From an uncultured Alistipes sp. (GTDB taxonomy: Bacteria > Bacteroidota > Bacteroidia > Bacteroidales > Rikenellaceae): DNA of 23,571 bases. Position 1 is the stretch's first letter. Each line of letters begins with the position of its first letter. Shown one piece after another: positions 1 to 7,372 of the stretch. The translations under genes and the position numbers were made by a program. Location of the stretch: positions 1-23,571 of the forward strand of contig CALGRZ010000102.1 of NCBI GenBank assembly GCA_937880705.1. The letters are read 5' to 3'. Below the pieces are notes generated by a model that was given only the letters and a program-made list of their open reading frames with translations, was not told the DNA's origin and ran no database searches.

Positions 1-758
1 ACAACCTCGCGGATGATCTCGGGAGTGAAGCTCATCGCAGCGATGTTGAACGAGTTGCGGTGCTTGAGCTTCGAGGGGTCTGCCTCCATAAGCTCAACGG
101 TAGCACGCAGTGCATCGGGCATATACATCATATCCATATATACGTCGGGTGCGATGTTGCAGACAAACTTGTTGCCCTTGACAGCCTCGTAGTAGATCTC
201 TACAGCGTAGTCGGTAGTACCGCCACCGGGCAGGGTCACATTCGAGATGATGCCGGGGAAGCGTACCGAGCGGGTGTCTACGCCGAAACGGCTGTGATAG
301 TAGTTCGAGAGCAACTCACCGGCAACCTTGCATACACCATAGATGGTGTTGGGCTGCATGACGGTATCCTGGGGTGTCTTGTCGCGGGGGAAGTCACCAC
401 CGAAGGCTCCGATAGAGCTGGGGGTGAAGACCGCACAGTTCTTCTCGCGAGCAATCTCCAGAGAGTTCTCCAGTGCGCCCATGTTGATACGCATAGCGAG
501 CTGGGGGTTCTTCTCGCCGGTAGCCGACAGCAGGGCTACGAGGTTGAAGATAGAGTCGATCTTGTACTTGTCTACAAGCTCTGCATACTGCTTGGCATCG
601 AGGGCATCGAGAGCCTCAAAGGGGCCGGCCTCGGCCAATACAGCATTGTGCTTAACATCGGTAGCAACGACATTCGATGCACCATAAATTGATCGCAGAT
701 ATGGTACCAACTCAGATCCGATCTGACCGCCGGCACCCAAAACCAAAATGCGCTTCAT
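1..758 (-). CDS. L-threonine 3-dehydrogenase, SDR/epimerase type (C-terminus beyond window edge)
   Basis: Probable NAD-dependent oxidation of L-threonine to 2-amino-3-ketobutyrate in the cytoplasm, the first step of threonine conversion to glycine. I translated it from the ATG at 758-756. The protein opens with a Rossmann motif GAGGQIG (residues 8-14), has a Ser pair in TPSSIGAFG (112-120), and shows the short-chain dehydrogenase pair Tyr140/Lys144 in YGVCK. The FPGIISN and PGGGTTDYAVEIYYEAV segments are typical of the UDP-galactose-epimerase-like threonine dehydrogenases of Bacteroidetes, rather than the zinc-dependent Tdh. About 252 residues are visible of an expected 310-320, so the C-terminus lies left of the window. 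It is divergent from the YqaA-led operon. An alternative is another NAD-dependent epimerase/dehydratase; the motif context favours threonine dehydrogenase. Confidence 0.85.
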   Translation of the reverse strand, partial: MKRILVLGAGGQIGSELVPYLRSIYGASNVVATDVKHNAVLAEAGPFEALDALDAKQYAELVDKYKIDSIFNLVALLSATGEKNPQLAMRINMGALENSLEIAREKNCAVFTPSSIGAFGGDFPRDKTPQDTVMQPNTIYGVCKVAGELLSNYYHSRFGVDTRSVRFPGIISNVTLPGGGTTDYAVEIYYEAVKGNKFVCNIAPDVYMDMMYMPDALRATVELMEADPSKLKHRNSFNIAAMSFTPEIIREV

Positions 759-839
759 TGAGTAGGTTTTACTTAAGTTATGTTTTAGGTTTATCCTCTA
801 TGCTTGTGGTGTGCCACACACTATGACACATTCATCAAA

Positions 840-847
840 CAAAAGTA
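840..847 (-). promoter_or_regulatory. Probable -7 box for the threonine dehydrogenase gene
   Basis: Read on the minus strand this is TACTTTTG, matching the Bacteroidetes -7 consensus TAnnTTTG, about 80 bases before the ATG. No convincing -33 TTTG lies at the usual spacing, so this is a moderate call. The leader would contain a small inverted repeat, TGTGG-TGTG-CCACA, at 805-818. Confidence 0.45.
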
Positions 848-940
848 GTTAAAATTTGGGAAAGTGGTAACGTAAAACCGATTTTTTTACAAAAAAATAC
901 CATTTTTATAATAAATAGTGCTTATCTCGACTTTTTATTG

Positions 941-948
941 TATCTTTG
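941..948 (+). promoter_or_regulatory. -7 box of the promoter for the YqaA-to-unknown-protein operon
   Basis: TATCTTTG matches TAnnTTTG exactly. The ATG at 967 is about 19 bases further on, giving a very short leader. The box overlaps the upstream in-frame TTG at 946, which argues that translation does not begin there. The -33 element is poorly conserved. Confidence 0.6.
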
Positions 949-966
949 TTTGATATTGCAACGTGT

Positions 967-1416
967 ATGGAATCACTTCTCGACTACGGATATATAGGCC
1001 TCTTCATTGGCTCGTTCCTCGCGGCTACCGTCGTGCCCTTCAGCTCCGACGTGCTGGTGGTGGGTATGCTCGCCTTGGGTGGTGCTGCCGTGCCCACGGT
1101 CGCCGTGGCCACGGTGGGCAACTGGCTCGGTGGCCTCACCTCCTACTGGATAGGGTGGCTCGGCAAGCTGGAGTGGATCGAGCGTTGGTTCAGGGTTAAG
1201 CATGAGACGCTGCAACGCTACAAGGGCTATGTCGATAGGTGGGGCTCATGGCTGGCACTGCTCACATGGGTACCATTTATTGGTGATGTCTTTGCCATTG
1301 TGTTGGGCTTCTTCAAGGCCAAGTTCCTGCCCTCGGCTGTGTGGATGTTGGTGGGCAAGGGTGGCAGGTTTGTGGTGTGGGCCGTGCTCTACTTCTACGC
1401 CGAGCAACTATTTTGA
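967..1416 (+). CDS. YqaA/DedA-like (VTT domain) inner-membrane protein
   Basis: A 149-aa integral membrane protein of the YqaA branch of the DedA/VTT (SNARE-associated) superfamily. Members are linked to lipid scrambling or flipping and envelope homeostasis, but the substrate here is unknown. Hydrophobic segments cover roughly residues 3-20, 25-50, 85-108 and 115-140. Family-like features are the FIGSFLAATVVPFSSD start, the glycine-rich GNWLGGLTSYWIG stretch and the WVPFIGDVFAIVLGFF re-entrant-like segment. The start is placed at ATG 967 rather than the in-frame TTG at 946, because the TTG lies inside the promoter -7 box. It is the first gene of a compact + strand run, 28 bases before the peptidase gene. 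Confidence 0.8.
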   Translation: MESLLDYGYIGLFIGSFLAATVVPFSSDVLVVGMLALGGAAVPTVAVATVGNWLGGLTSYWIGWLGKLEWIERWFRVKHETLQRYKGYVDRWGSWLALLTWVPFIGDVFAIVLGFFKAKFLPSAVWMLVGKGGRFVVWAVLYFYAEQLF

Positions 1417-1444
1417 TGAAACGATAATATTAACCTAAATAACT

Positions 1445-2833
1445 ATGAGAAAACTTCTTACATTAGCTGTATCGGTGCTCGCCGTAGCATCGGTCAGCGC
1501 ACAGCAGCCCGGTGGTGGCATCTCGGAGGCTATGCTGCAGAACATTCGCCAGAACCACCAGTCGTCGCAGGCCGAGAAGGCTGCACGCAACGCCATGGCG
1601 GTAAATCCCATCTCGGAGTTGGCCGTCAATGCCGACAACCTCGCGATGATCGACACCCACTTCTCGCACCGCGTCAAGACCAAGGGTATCACCGACCAGC
1701 ATCAGTCGGGTCGTTGCTGGCTCTTCACGGGTCTTAATGTGCTGCGTGCCAAGATGATCGATGAGCAGCAACTCGCCTCGATGGAGTTCTCGCAGAACTA
1801 CCTCTTCTTCTACGACCAGCTCGAGAAGTGCAACCTCTTCCTGCAGGGCGTCATCGACACCAAGCACCTGCCCATGGAGGATCGTCAGGTGGAGTGGCTG
1901 TTCAAGAATCCGCTCAACGATGGCGGTCAGTTTACCGGTGTGTCGAACCTCGTGATGAAGTATGGTGTTGTGCCTGCGGAGGTTATGCCCGAGAACTATC
2001 AGTCGAATAACACGGCGGCAATATCTAACCTGTTGAAGCTCAAGTTGCGTGAGTATGGCCTCAAGCTGCGCAATCAGAAGGATCGCCGCGCCCCCGCAGC
2101 CCTCAAGGAGCAGATGCTCACCGAGATATACTCGATGCTCGTGCGCGCCTTTGGTGTTCCCCCCACAGAGTTTGAGTGGACACGTCGCGACAAGGATGGC
2201 AACGCCGTAGAGACCAAGAGCTACACCCCCAAGTCATTCTATAAGGAGTACTTCGGTGATATGGATCTCGAGAAGGACTTTGTGATGGTTATGAACGACC
2301 CCTCGCGCGAGTACTACAAGGTCTATGAGATTGACTACGATCGCCACGTCTACGATGGTGATAACTGGCTCTACCTGAACCTGCCCATCGACGAGGTTAA
2401 GGCTCTTGCCATAGCCTCGATTAAGGATAACACGGCGATGTACTTCTCGTGCGATGTTGGCAAGTTCCTCGACCGCAAGAAGGGTACGCTCGATATGAGC
2501 CGCTACGACTATGAGTCGTTGATGGGTGTTGACTTCCCCATGAATAAGGAGGAGCGTGTGCGCACCTTCGCAAGTGGCTCGTCGCACGCCATGACACTCA
2601 TCGCTGTTGACCTCGACGAGGAGGGCAATGCCAAGAAGTGGATGGTCGAGAATAGCTGGGGTGCCCAGGCCGGCTGGCAGGGTAACCTTATCATGACCGA
2701 CGAGTGGTTTGAGGAGTATATGTTCCGCGTTGTTGTCGACCGCAAGTATATACCTGCCGAGACACTTAAGCTGCTGGAGCAGGAGCCCATCATGCTGCCT
2801 TCGTGGGATCCTATGTTTGCCTACGAGCAGTAG
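1445..2833 (+). CDS. pepC: Exported C1B cysteine aminopeptidase (bleomycin hydrolase/PepC family)
   Basis: Papain-superfamily peptidase of family C1B, which trims N-terminal residues from peptides. The catalytic set is visible: Gln85 (oxyanion hole), Cys91 in SGRCW, His381 in SGSSHAMTL and Asn403 in VENSWG. The length of 462 aa fits the family. Residues 1-20 form a signal peptide ending in SVSAQ, so the enzyme is predicted to be periplasmic or surface-associated, unlike cytosolic bleomycin hydrolases. Signal-bearing C1B enzymes are common in Bacteroidetes, where they probably process peptides taken up as nutrients. The CYTH gene begins 3 bases after its stop, suggesting translational coupling. 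Confidence 0.93.
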   Translation: MRKLLTLAVSVLAVASVSAQQPGGGISEAMLQNIRQNHQSSQAEKAARNAMAVNPISELAVNADNLAMIDTHFSHRVKTKGITDQHQSGRCWLFTGLNVLRAKMIDEQQLASMEFSQNYLFFYDQLEKCNLFLQGVIDTKHLPMEDRQVEWLFKNPLNDGGQFTGVSNLVMKYGVVPAEVMPENYQSNNTAAISNLLKLKLREYGLKLRNQKDRRAPAALKEQMLTEIYSMLVRAFGVPPTEFEWTRRDKDGNAVETKSYTPKSFYKEYFGDMDLEKDFVMVMNDPSREYYKVYEIDYDRHVYDGDNWLYLNLPIDEVKALAIASIKDNTAMYFSCDVGKFLDRKKGTLDMSRYDYESLMGVDFPMNKEERVRTFASGSSHAMTLIAVDLDEEGNAKKWMVENSWGAQAGWQGNLIMTDEWFEEYMFRVVVDRKYIPAETLKLLEQEPIMLPSWDPMFAYEQ

Positions 2834-2836
2834 CAG

Positions 2837-3319
2837 ATGGCACAGGAGATAGAGCGTAAGTTTATGGTTGTGGGCGAGTATAAACACCTTGCCCACAGCT
2901 CTATGCACCTTGTGCAGGGCTACATAGCTTCGGGTCGTCGCACGGTGCGTGTGCGCCTCTCGGATGACCGCGCATGGCTTACGATCAAGGGCCCGTCGCG
3001 TGATGGTGGCCTCACGCGCTACGAGTGGGAGCACCCCATCGAGGCGAAGGAGGCGATGGAGCTCCTTCAGCTTGCCGAGGGTGCACTCATCGACAAGCGT
3101 CGCTGGCTGGTCAACTACGAGGGTCACACCTTTGAGGTGGATGAGTTTGCGGGGCAAAACGAGGGCCTTGTTATCGCCGAGGTCGAGCTGCGCAGTGCAG
3201 ACGAGGAGTTTGCCACTCCCGTGTGGTTGGGCCGCGAGGTGACGGGCGAGCGACGCTTCTACAACTCCCACCTGCGGTCGCATCCCTACTCGGAGTGGAG
3301 CGATGAGGAGAAGAGATAG
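2837..3319 (+). CDS. CYTH domain protein (probable inorganic triphosphatase-type enzyme)
   Basis: A 160-aa single-domain CYTH protein. CYTH enzymes use an eight-stranded tunnel to bind triphosphate with a divalent metal, and bacterial stand-alone members are mostly tripolyphosphatases. The signature ExExK is present at the N-terminus (Glu4, Glu6, Lys8 in EIERKF). Further charged tunnel residues follow in the expected alternating pattern: TVRVR (36-40), LTIKG (48-52), YEWE (62-65), KRRW (87-90), FEVDEF (99-104) and IAEVELR (113-119). It has no signal peptide and is cytoplasmic. It sits between the exported peptidase and the DUF362 lipoprotein, 3 and 17 bases away. The exact substrate is not evident. 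Confidence 0.88.
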   Translation: MAQEIERKFMVVGEYKHLAHSSMHLVQGYIASGRRTVRVRLSDDRAWLTIKGPSRDGGLTRYEWEHPIEAKEAMELLQLAEGALIDKRRWLVNYEGHTFEVDEFAGQNEGLVIAEVELRSADEEFATPVWLGREVTGERRFYNSHLRSHPYSEWSDEEKR

Positions 3320-3336
3320 ACGTAAATGACAATACT

Positions 3337-4305
3337 ATGAAAAAGATTTTAACTATTATGGCGTGTGCAACGCTTTTCGCTGCTTGTGGCGGTGCTACCA
3401 CTGCCGAGCTGAACGACGCTCCGAAGGTCTATATGACTACGGAGATCACCCCCGAGGGCCTTATGCGTGTATATGAGGCGTTGGGAGTGGAGGCCGAGGG
3501 CCGCGTGGCTGTCAAGATATCTACCGGCGAGCCCGGAGGTAAGAACTACCTTAAGCCCGAGCTTATAGGTCAGCTTGTGCAGTCTGTCGAGGGTACTATC
3601 GTCGAGTGCAATACGGCCTACCGCGGTCGTCGCTTCTCGAGCGAGGAGCACCTCAAGGCTGCTCGTGAGCACGGCTTCTTCGAGATTGCCGATGTCGACA
3701 TCATGGATACCGATGGCGAGATCAAGCTGCCGGTGCAGGATACCACACACCTCAAGTATAACCTTGTGGGTAAGAATATCGAGAACTACGACTTTATGAT
3801 CAACCTCGCCCACTTCAAGGGTCACGCCATGGGTGGCTTTGGCGGCGTGTTGAAGAACCAGTCTATCGGTGTGGCTTCGCGCAATGGCAAGGCCTACATC
3901 CACTCGGTGGGTAATACCGAGAACCCCGATGAGATGTGGGGCTTCACCGGTGATCAGATTGGCTTCCTGGAGTCTATGGCTGCTGCTGCGCAGTCGGTAC
4001 ACAACTACTTTGGTGAGGGTAAGATCGTATATATCAACGTGATGAACAATATGTCGATCGACTGTGACTGCGATTCTCATCCGGCCGATCCTCTGCTTAA
4101 GGATGTGGGCATCTTGGCCTCTACCGACCCTGTGGCTTTGGATCAGGCCTGCCTCGACATCGTCTTTAACATCACCCCCGAGGAGGGTAACGACAATGGC
4201 CCGTTGTTGGAGCGTATCAAGTCGCGCCACGGCACCCATATCGTTGACTATGCCGAGCAGATTGGCCTCGGCTCAAAGAGCTATGAGCTTGTAAATATTG
4301 ACTGA
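3337..4305 (+). CDS. DUF362 family lipoprotein
   Basis: A 322-aa DUF362-family protein of unknown biochemical role. The N-terminus carries a lipobox (LFAAC, Cys17), so it is predicted to be lipidated and envelope-anchored. DUF362 hallmarks include the VAVKISTGEPGG start of the domain, INLAHFKGHAMGGFGGVLKNQSIG in the middle (about 155-179), and the CDCD motif before HPADPLLKDVGILASTDPVALDQACLD (about 245-275). Many DUF362 proteins also contain 4Fe-4S ferredoxin-like cysteine clusters (CxxCxxC); none is visible here, only the CDCD pair. It lies in the operon led by the YqaA-like gene, with 6 bases to the next gene. A redox or metal role is possible but unproven. Confidence 0.85.
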   Translation: MKKILTIMACATLFAACGGATTAELNDAPKVYMTTEITPEGLMRVYEALGVEAEGRVAVKISTGEPGGKNYLKPELIGQLVQSVEGTIVECNTAYRGRRFSSEEHLKAAREHGFFEIADVDIMDTDGEIKLPVQDTTHLKYNLVGKNIENYDFMINLAHFKGHAMGGFGGVLKNQSIGVASRNGKAYIHSVGNTENPDEMWGFTGDQIGFLESMAAAAQSVHNYFGEGKIVYINVMNNMSIDCDCDSHPADPLLKDVGILASTDPVALDQACLDIVFNITPEEGNDNGPLLERIKSRHGTHIVDYAEQIGLGSKSYELVNID

Positions 4306-4311
4306 ATAGCC

Positions 4312-4836
4312 ATGCAGGGAGCGGTTGATGCTATGCTCGACCGCTACCCCGAGGCTACGTTGCAGGACGTCTACAAGTCGATGTTTCAGGATCGCTTTGG
4401 CGTAGCACATATGCTTGCAAGCAAGGAGCGTGTTCGTGCCTATGTCGAGCGTGAGGTTGCCGAGTGCACGGGCGCAGCCGCTGACTACTATGAGAGCTGT
4501 GGCTGGCGCGGTCGCTTTGTGCGTGTCGACCTCCGTGCGGTGAGGGATGGTCTTATCACTGCCGAGGAGCTTGCCGACAGCTTTGTTCGCAGTGCCGCCT
4601 ATTGCGGTGAGCCCGACAGTGTGGCTCTCGCGGCGTGGCATAGAGAGTGGACGACGATTGTGGAGCGTTGCTATCCAAGGCTGAAGGGCCTCGATGGTTT
4701 CGAGCAGGACTCTGTGGCGTTGGAGGCGTTGATGCGCCGTGGCGAGTATGTCGTGCACCACAGCCGGCAGTTTAATTCGGCCTACGCGCCTCACTACCGC
4801 ATAGTGCATCGTCGCTTATTGCCCAATGCCGAGTAG
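4312..4836 (+). CDS. Conserved-looking protein of unknown function
   Basis: A 174-aa protein, probably cytoplasmic, with no signal peptide or membrane segment. I do not recognise a named domain. The stretch LQDVYKSMFQDRFGVAHML (residues 17-35) resembles a motif I associate with hypothetical proteins of Bacteroidales, but I cannot name the family with confidence. It is rich in charged residues and Tyr, and ends in a conserved-looking HHSRQFNSAYAPHYRIVHRR segment. The ATG lies 6 bases after the DUF362 stop, so it is very likely the last gene of the operon. Codon use matches its neighbours. Confidence 0.8.
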   Translation: MQGAVDAMLDRYPEATLQDVYKSMFQDRFGVAHMLASKERVRAYVEREVAECTGAAADYYESCGWRGRFVRVDLRAVRDGLITAEELADSFVRSAAYCGEPDSVALAAWHREWTTIVERCYPRLKGLDGFEQDSVALEALMRRGEYVVHHSRQFNSAYAPHYRIVHRRLLPNAE

Positions 4837-4888
4837 CGTAGCTGCCGTGTCAAGGCGTAAAGGGGCGGTTGAAAAAGGGCGCAGACAG

Positions 4889-5032
4889 AATGGGATTTAA
4901 TGGGATTTAATAGGACTTGATAGGACTTAATAGGACTTGATGGGACTTGATAGGGTAGTCGGCCGATATTTATGCTATCCCGAAATATCCTATTACTTCC
5001 TATTACTTCCTATTACTTCCTATCTCTTCCTA
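4889..5032. repeat. Two 10-bp-period arrays in opposite orientation
   Basis: Left array (4891-4950): six 10-bp units, of type TGGGATTTAA (2), TAGGACTTRA (3) and TGGGACTTGA (1). Right array (4991-5030): TATTACTTCC three times, then TATCTCTTCC. The arrays are inverted with respect to each other: TAATAGGA on the left pairs with TCCTATTA on the right, with a 2-base CT/CT mismatch between each 8-bp block. The centre holds a 7-bp inverted repeat, GATATTT (4965-4971) and AAATATC (4983-4989). This fills most of the 200-base gap after the unknown protein gene. The function is unknown. Confidence 0.85.
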
Positions 5033-5038
5033 GAAACA

Positions 5039-5064
5039 AAAAGCCTGTCACATGACAGGCTTTT
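5039..5064. terminator. Bidirectional intrinsic terminator
   Basis: AAAAGCCTGTCA and its exact complement TGACAGGCTTTT are separated by CA. Each strand ends the stem with a T run. It serves the - strand SPFH operon, whose last stop is at 5070-5072, and can also end readthrough from the + strand operon. Confidence 0.9.
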
Positions 5065-5069
5065 ATTCG

Positions 5070-5360
5070 TTACTCGCGCTTTGCCCAGGTGAATTGCAGT
5101 ATCGCCAACACTATTGCCGCAGGGACTATTACAAGTATGGCTATATGCTGCTTATCAGGAAGACAGAGGACTAAAATCATGGCTATGCCTACCAGAATGA
5201 AGGTCGCAGCATGTATCACCCTCAAGCGGTGAATATTGTACTTCTGTGACTCCCGTATATGCTTCTTAATCAGAAAGTCGCCCTTGCCAAGCAGCATAAT
5301 TGCCGCCAGAGCTGTAAACACGGCAAGTAGCACTGCACTTATTACAATCTCCATATTCAT
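5070..5360 (-). CDS. Small two- to three-helix membrane protein (paralogue of the next gene)
   Basis: A 96-aa hydrophobic protein with membrane segments at about residues 4-24, 48-67 and 70-90. The sequence LLGKGDFLIKKHI after the first helix recalls the GKGxxLIAG pattern of DUF3784-type small membrane proteins, though this is a weak match. It aligns along its length with the product of 5364-5660 (LGKxD after helix 1, then NIxRxRxI before helix 2), so the two are probably a tandem duplication. It is the last gene of the SPFH operon, starting 3 bases after the upstream stop. Met3 is an alternative start. The function is unknown. Confidence 0.75.
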   Translation of the reverse strand: MNMEIVISAVLLAVFTALAAIMLLGKGDFLIKKHIRESQKYNIHRLRVIHAATFILVGIAMILVLCLPDKQHIAILVIVPAAIVLAILQFTWAKRE

Positions 5361-5363
5361 ACT

Positions 5364-5660
5364 CTATCTCTTTTTTCTTACCCATACTGCATTTATCACT
5401 CCCGCAGCTATTGCCAGTGCAAGTAGAACCAAGTCGATGTACTTCTCTACATGCAATACGTTCATCAGAGCAATCACCACAAGCATAATCACTATCGATG
5501 ACGATGTCAGTATTCGCCATCGTCTGATGTTTACCTCCGAGTGCTCCTCCTTGGGTAGTGACCATAAGTACCACTTGTCGAATTTGCCCAGGAAGGTGAA
5601 CAGTGCAAATGCCAACATTACGATGTTAAGCAGTATGAGTATAAGGGTCTTCGTAGCCAT
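5364..5660 (-). CDS. Small membrane protein (paralogue of its downstream neighbour)
   Basis: A 98-aa protein with hydrophobic segments at about residues 5-23, 51-70 and 74-92. The loop after the first helix is charged (LPKEEHSEVNIRRWRI), and the C-terminus is basic (VRKKR). It resembles the 96-aa neighbour in helix spacing and in the LGKxD and NIRRWRI positions. The gaps to both flanking genes are only 3-4 bases, so all are likely translated from one message. No known function is recognised. Confidence 0.75.
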   Translation of the reverse strand: MATKTLILILLNIVMLAFALFTFLGKFDKWYLWSLPKEEHSEVNIRRWRILTSSSIVIMLVVIALMNVLHVEKYIDLVLLALAIAAGVINAVWVRKKR

Positions 5661-5664
5661 ATTA

Positions 5665-6171
5665 TTAACGATATTGTTGCGCGCGACGACGCTTCTCGCG
5701 TAGACGTATCATCGCAATATCGCGTTGTGAGCGACGTCGTATGTATCTTAAACGCAGGAAGCAACCGATGAATACCACCCATGCTGCAATCGAGCACAGT
5801 GATAGGTTGCGCGCCAATGTTAGCTCTGCCTCACCTGCGAGGTAGAGTATCCAGGGTAGGGTAGAGAAGACAGTAGCTATGGCGCCTACTGACCATGTAG
5901 CCTTTGTCCAACATGGACGTGGTGCCATGCGGTAGAGGTTGAGAAATATACCTACGAACATTATGGCTACAGCTATACATGTCTGTATCTCCATTCGTTG
6001 AGGTATATCCTTTGGAAGAATACCGTAATTTGGCAGAATGAATACTGCGGCGCATATAATTATGTCGCCTATGCGCAGCTTGCCCTCGTCAGGACTCTTG
6101 CCCAGACGACGCTTTGCCAATGACTCTATCGTGCGGTAGTTGAGCCTCCCGATGCTATATCTACTCTTCAT
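5665..6171 (-). CDS. Multi-helix membrane protein of unknown function
   Basis: A 168-aa protein when started at the ATG at 6171. That start overlaps the end of the Arc-like gene by 11 bases; the upstream Met codons at 6180 and 6240 would give longer overlaps. The N-terminus is cytoplasmic-looking and basic (about 1-35). Then come four hydrophobic segments at about 37-55, 63-83, 95-113 and 122-140, and a strongly basic tail (RLREKRRRAQQYR). The overlap and the 4-base gap to the next gene place it firmly inside the SPFH operon. I do not recognise a family. A membrane partner of the SPFH protein is a reasonable inference only. Confidence 0.75.
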   Translation of the reverse strand: MKSRYSIGRLNYRTIESLAKRRLGKSPDEGKLRIGDIIICAAVFILPNYGILPKDIPQRMEIQTCIAVAIMFVGIFLNLYRMAPRPCWTKATWSVGAIATVFSTLPWILYLAGEAELTLARNLSLCSIAAWVVFIGCFLRLRYIRRRSQRDIAMIRLREKRRRAQQYR

Positions 6172-6361
6172 TTGTACCATCCTCCATCGACTTTTTCTTT
6201 TGTCGAGGCTTGCGCCCGCTACGACGCAAGGCCTCGGCAATTATCCATTGCAGCTGTCCATTCGTACTGCGAAACTCGTCGGCTGCCCACTTTTCGAGGG
6301 CATCCATCGTCTCGCCATCTATACGAAGTACGAAGCTGCGGGTATTTGACTCTTTAGCCAT
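6161..6361 (-). CDS. Arc-like ribbon-helix-helix DNA-binding protein
   Basis: A 66-aa protein with an Arc/MetJ-type fold: beta strand SFVLRID (9-15), helix A MDALEKWAADEF (19-30), turn RSTNGQ, and helix B LQWIIAEALRRSG (37-49). A Lys/Arg-rich linker and an acidic tail follow. Family members bind DNA as dimers through the strand. Very similar short proteins accompany SPFH genes in Bacteroides from what I recall. It lies 25 bases after the SPFH stop and overlaps the following membrane gene. It may autoregulate the operon (see the inverted repeat at 7569-7583), but no binding site is proven. Confidence 0.88.
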   Translation of the reverse strand: MAKESNTRSFVLRIDGETMDALEKWAADEFRSTNGQLQWIIAEALRRSGRKPRQKKKSMEDGTNEE

Positions 6362-6386
6362 AACTATGGGGGAGAGTTTGTGGCTA

Positions 6387-7331
6387 TTAGTTATGCAGTG
6401 TGCCTGTGTTCACTACGGGCTGTGCAGCCTCGTCGGCGCAGAGCACCACGAGCAGGTTGCTCACCATGGCAGCCTTGCGCTCCTCGTCAAGCTCGACAAC
6501 CTCCTCGGTAGAGAGACGCTCCAGGGCGATCTTAACCATCGATACAGCACCCTCGACGATCTTCTCGCGTGCCGAGATGATGGCATCGGCCTGCTGACGG
6601 CGCAACATAGCTGCTGCAATCTCGGGGGCGTAGGCCAGGTAGTTCAGACGTGCCTCGATAACCTCGATACCGGCAATCGACAGGCGGTCGTTGAGCTCGT
6701 CTGTAAGGCGGTCGTTGATCTCGTCACCACCCGAGCGCAGCGTAACCTCGTCGCTCGAGCTGTTCGAGTTCTCGTCGTAGGCATACATGCCGGCAACCTG
6801 ACGCAGTGCCGAGTCGCTCTGTACGGCAACGAAGTTCTCGAGTACGTTCATGCGGGTGTTAGAGCCTGTTGCACCAATCTCCACGGGGGCATCAATCTCG
6901 AATACGGCATTGTAGGCACCGTCGTTCTTGATCTTCCACACCACTACCAGACCGATCAATATGGGGTTACCGGCCTTGTCGTTCACCTTGATAGGGTCTA
7001 CGTTGAGGTTGCGGGCGCGCATCGAGAGCTTCTTTGCCGCCATGAAGGGGTTGATCCACCAGAAGCCGGTGTTGTAGAACGTACCGCGATAGTTGCCAAA
7101 GAAGAGCAGCACGCGCGACTCGTTAGGCTCGAGCATCACATAACCGCAGAGCATCAGTATCGAAGCTATGACCAGCAGGATGAAGCCGACCAGATAGCCG
7201 GGCAGGAAGACCTCGCTCGAGGCGAGCTTGACGATGCAGATTACGGCAGCTGCAACCAGCAAAAGGTTTACGATCAGGGCTACGAAGCCGTTGAGCTTCC
7301 AACCCGAGTAGGTGTAATTCTTGTTCTCCAT
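6387..7331 (-). CDS. SPFH/Band-7 domain membrane protein
   Basis: A 314-aa SPFH (stomatin/prohibitin/flotillin/HflK-C) protein. Two hydrophobic segments lie near the N-terminus (about 16-37 and 45-67). The Band-7 domain follows, starting [28 protein letters not shown] (about 69-96). The C-terminal half has the usual alanine- and glutamate-rich helices ([27 protein letters not shown]) that drive oligomerisation. Such proteins form large membrane rings or microdomains and often scaffold proteases or other partners. Here the neighbours are an Arc-like protein and three small membrane proteins. It has no NfeD or FtsH neighbour, unlike classical SPFH operons. Confidence 0.92.
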   Translation of the reverse strand: MENKNYTYSGWKLNGFVALIVNLLLVAAAVICIVKLASSEVFLPGYLVGFILLVIASILMLCGYVMLEPNESRVLLFFGNYRGTFYNTGFWWINPFMAAKKLSMRARNLNVDPIKVNDKAGNPILIGLVVVWKIKNDGAYNAVFEIDAPVEIGATGSNTRMNVLENFVAVQSDSALRQVAGMYAYDENSNSSSDEVTLRSGGDEINDRLTDELNDRLSIAGIEVIEARLNYLAYAPEIAAAMLRRQQADAIISAREKIVEGAVSMVKIALERLSTEEVVELDEERKAAMVSNLLVVLCADEAAQPVVNTGTLHN

Positions 7332-7372
7332 ATTCTCGATGTTTTTTTAAGGTTTAACTATTCGATGTCGTT

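Noticed and set aside
60..692. A 210-codon + strand open frame at the left edge
   Set aside because: The opposite strand encodes a threonine dehydrogenase with an intact Rossmann motif and YxxxK.
805..818. TGTGG-TGTG-CCACA inverted repeat as an operator
   Set aside because: Only 5 bp per arm and no second copy; kept only as a remark on the threonine dehydrogenase leader.
946..966. Upstream in-frame TTG start for the YqaA-like gene
   Set aside because: The TTG lies within the TATCTTTG -7 box, so it would not be part of the mRNA; ATG 967 is preferred.
2234..3283. A 349-codon - strand open frame over pepC and the CYTH gene
   Set aside because: Antisense to two clear genes and spanning their junction; Leu/His/Val-rich shadow composition.
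4889..5032. Origin of replication or iterons
   Set aside because: No DnaA-box cluster or replication gene is near; the arrays lie at an operon end beside a terminator.
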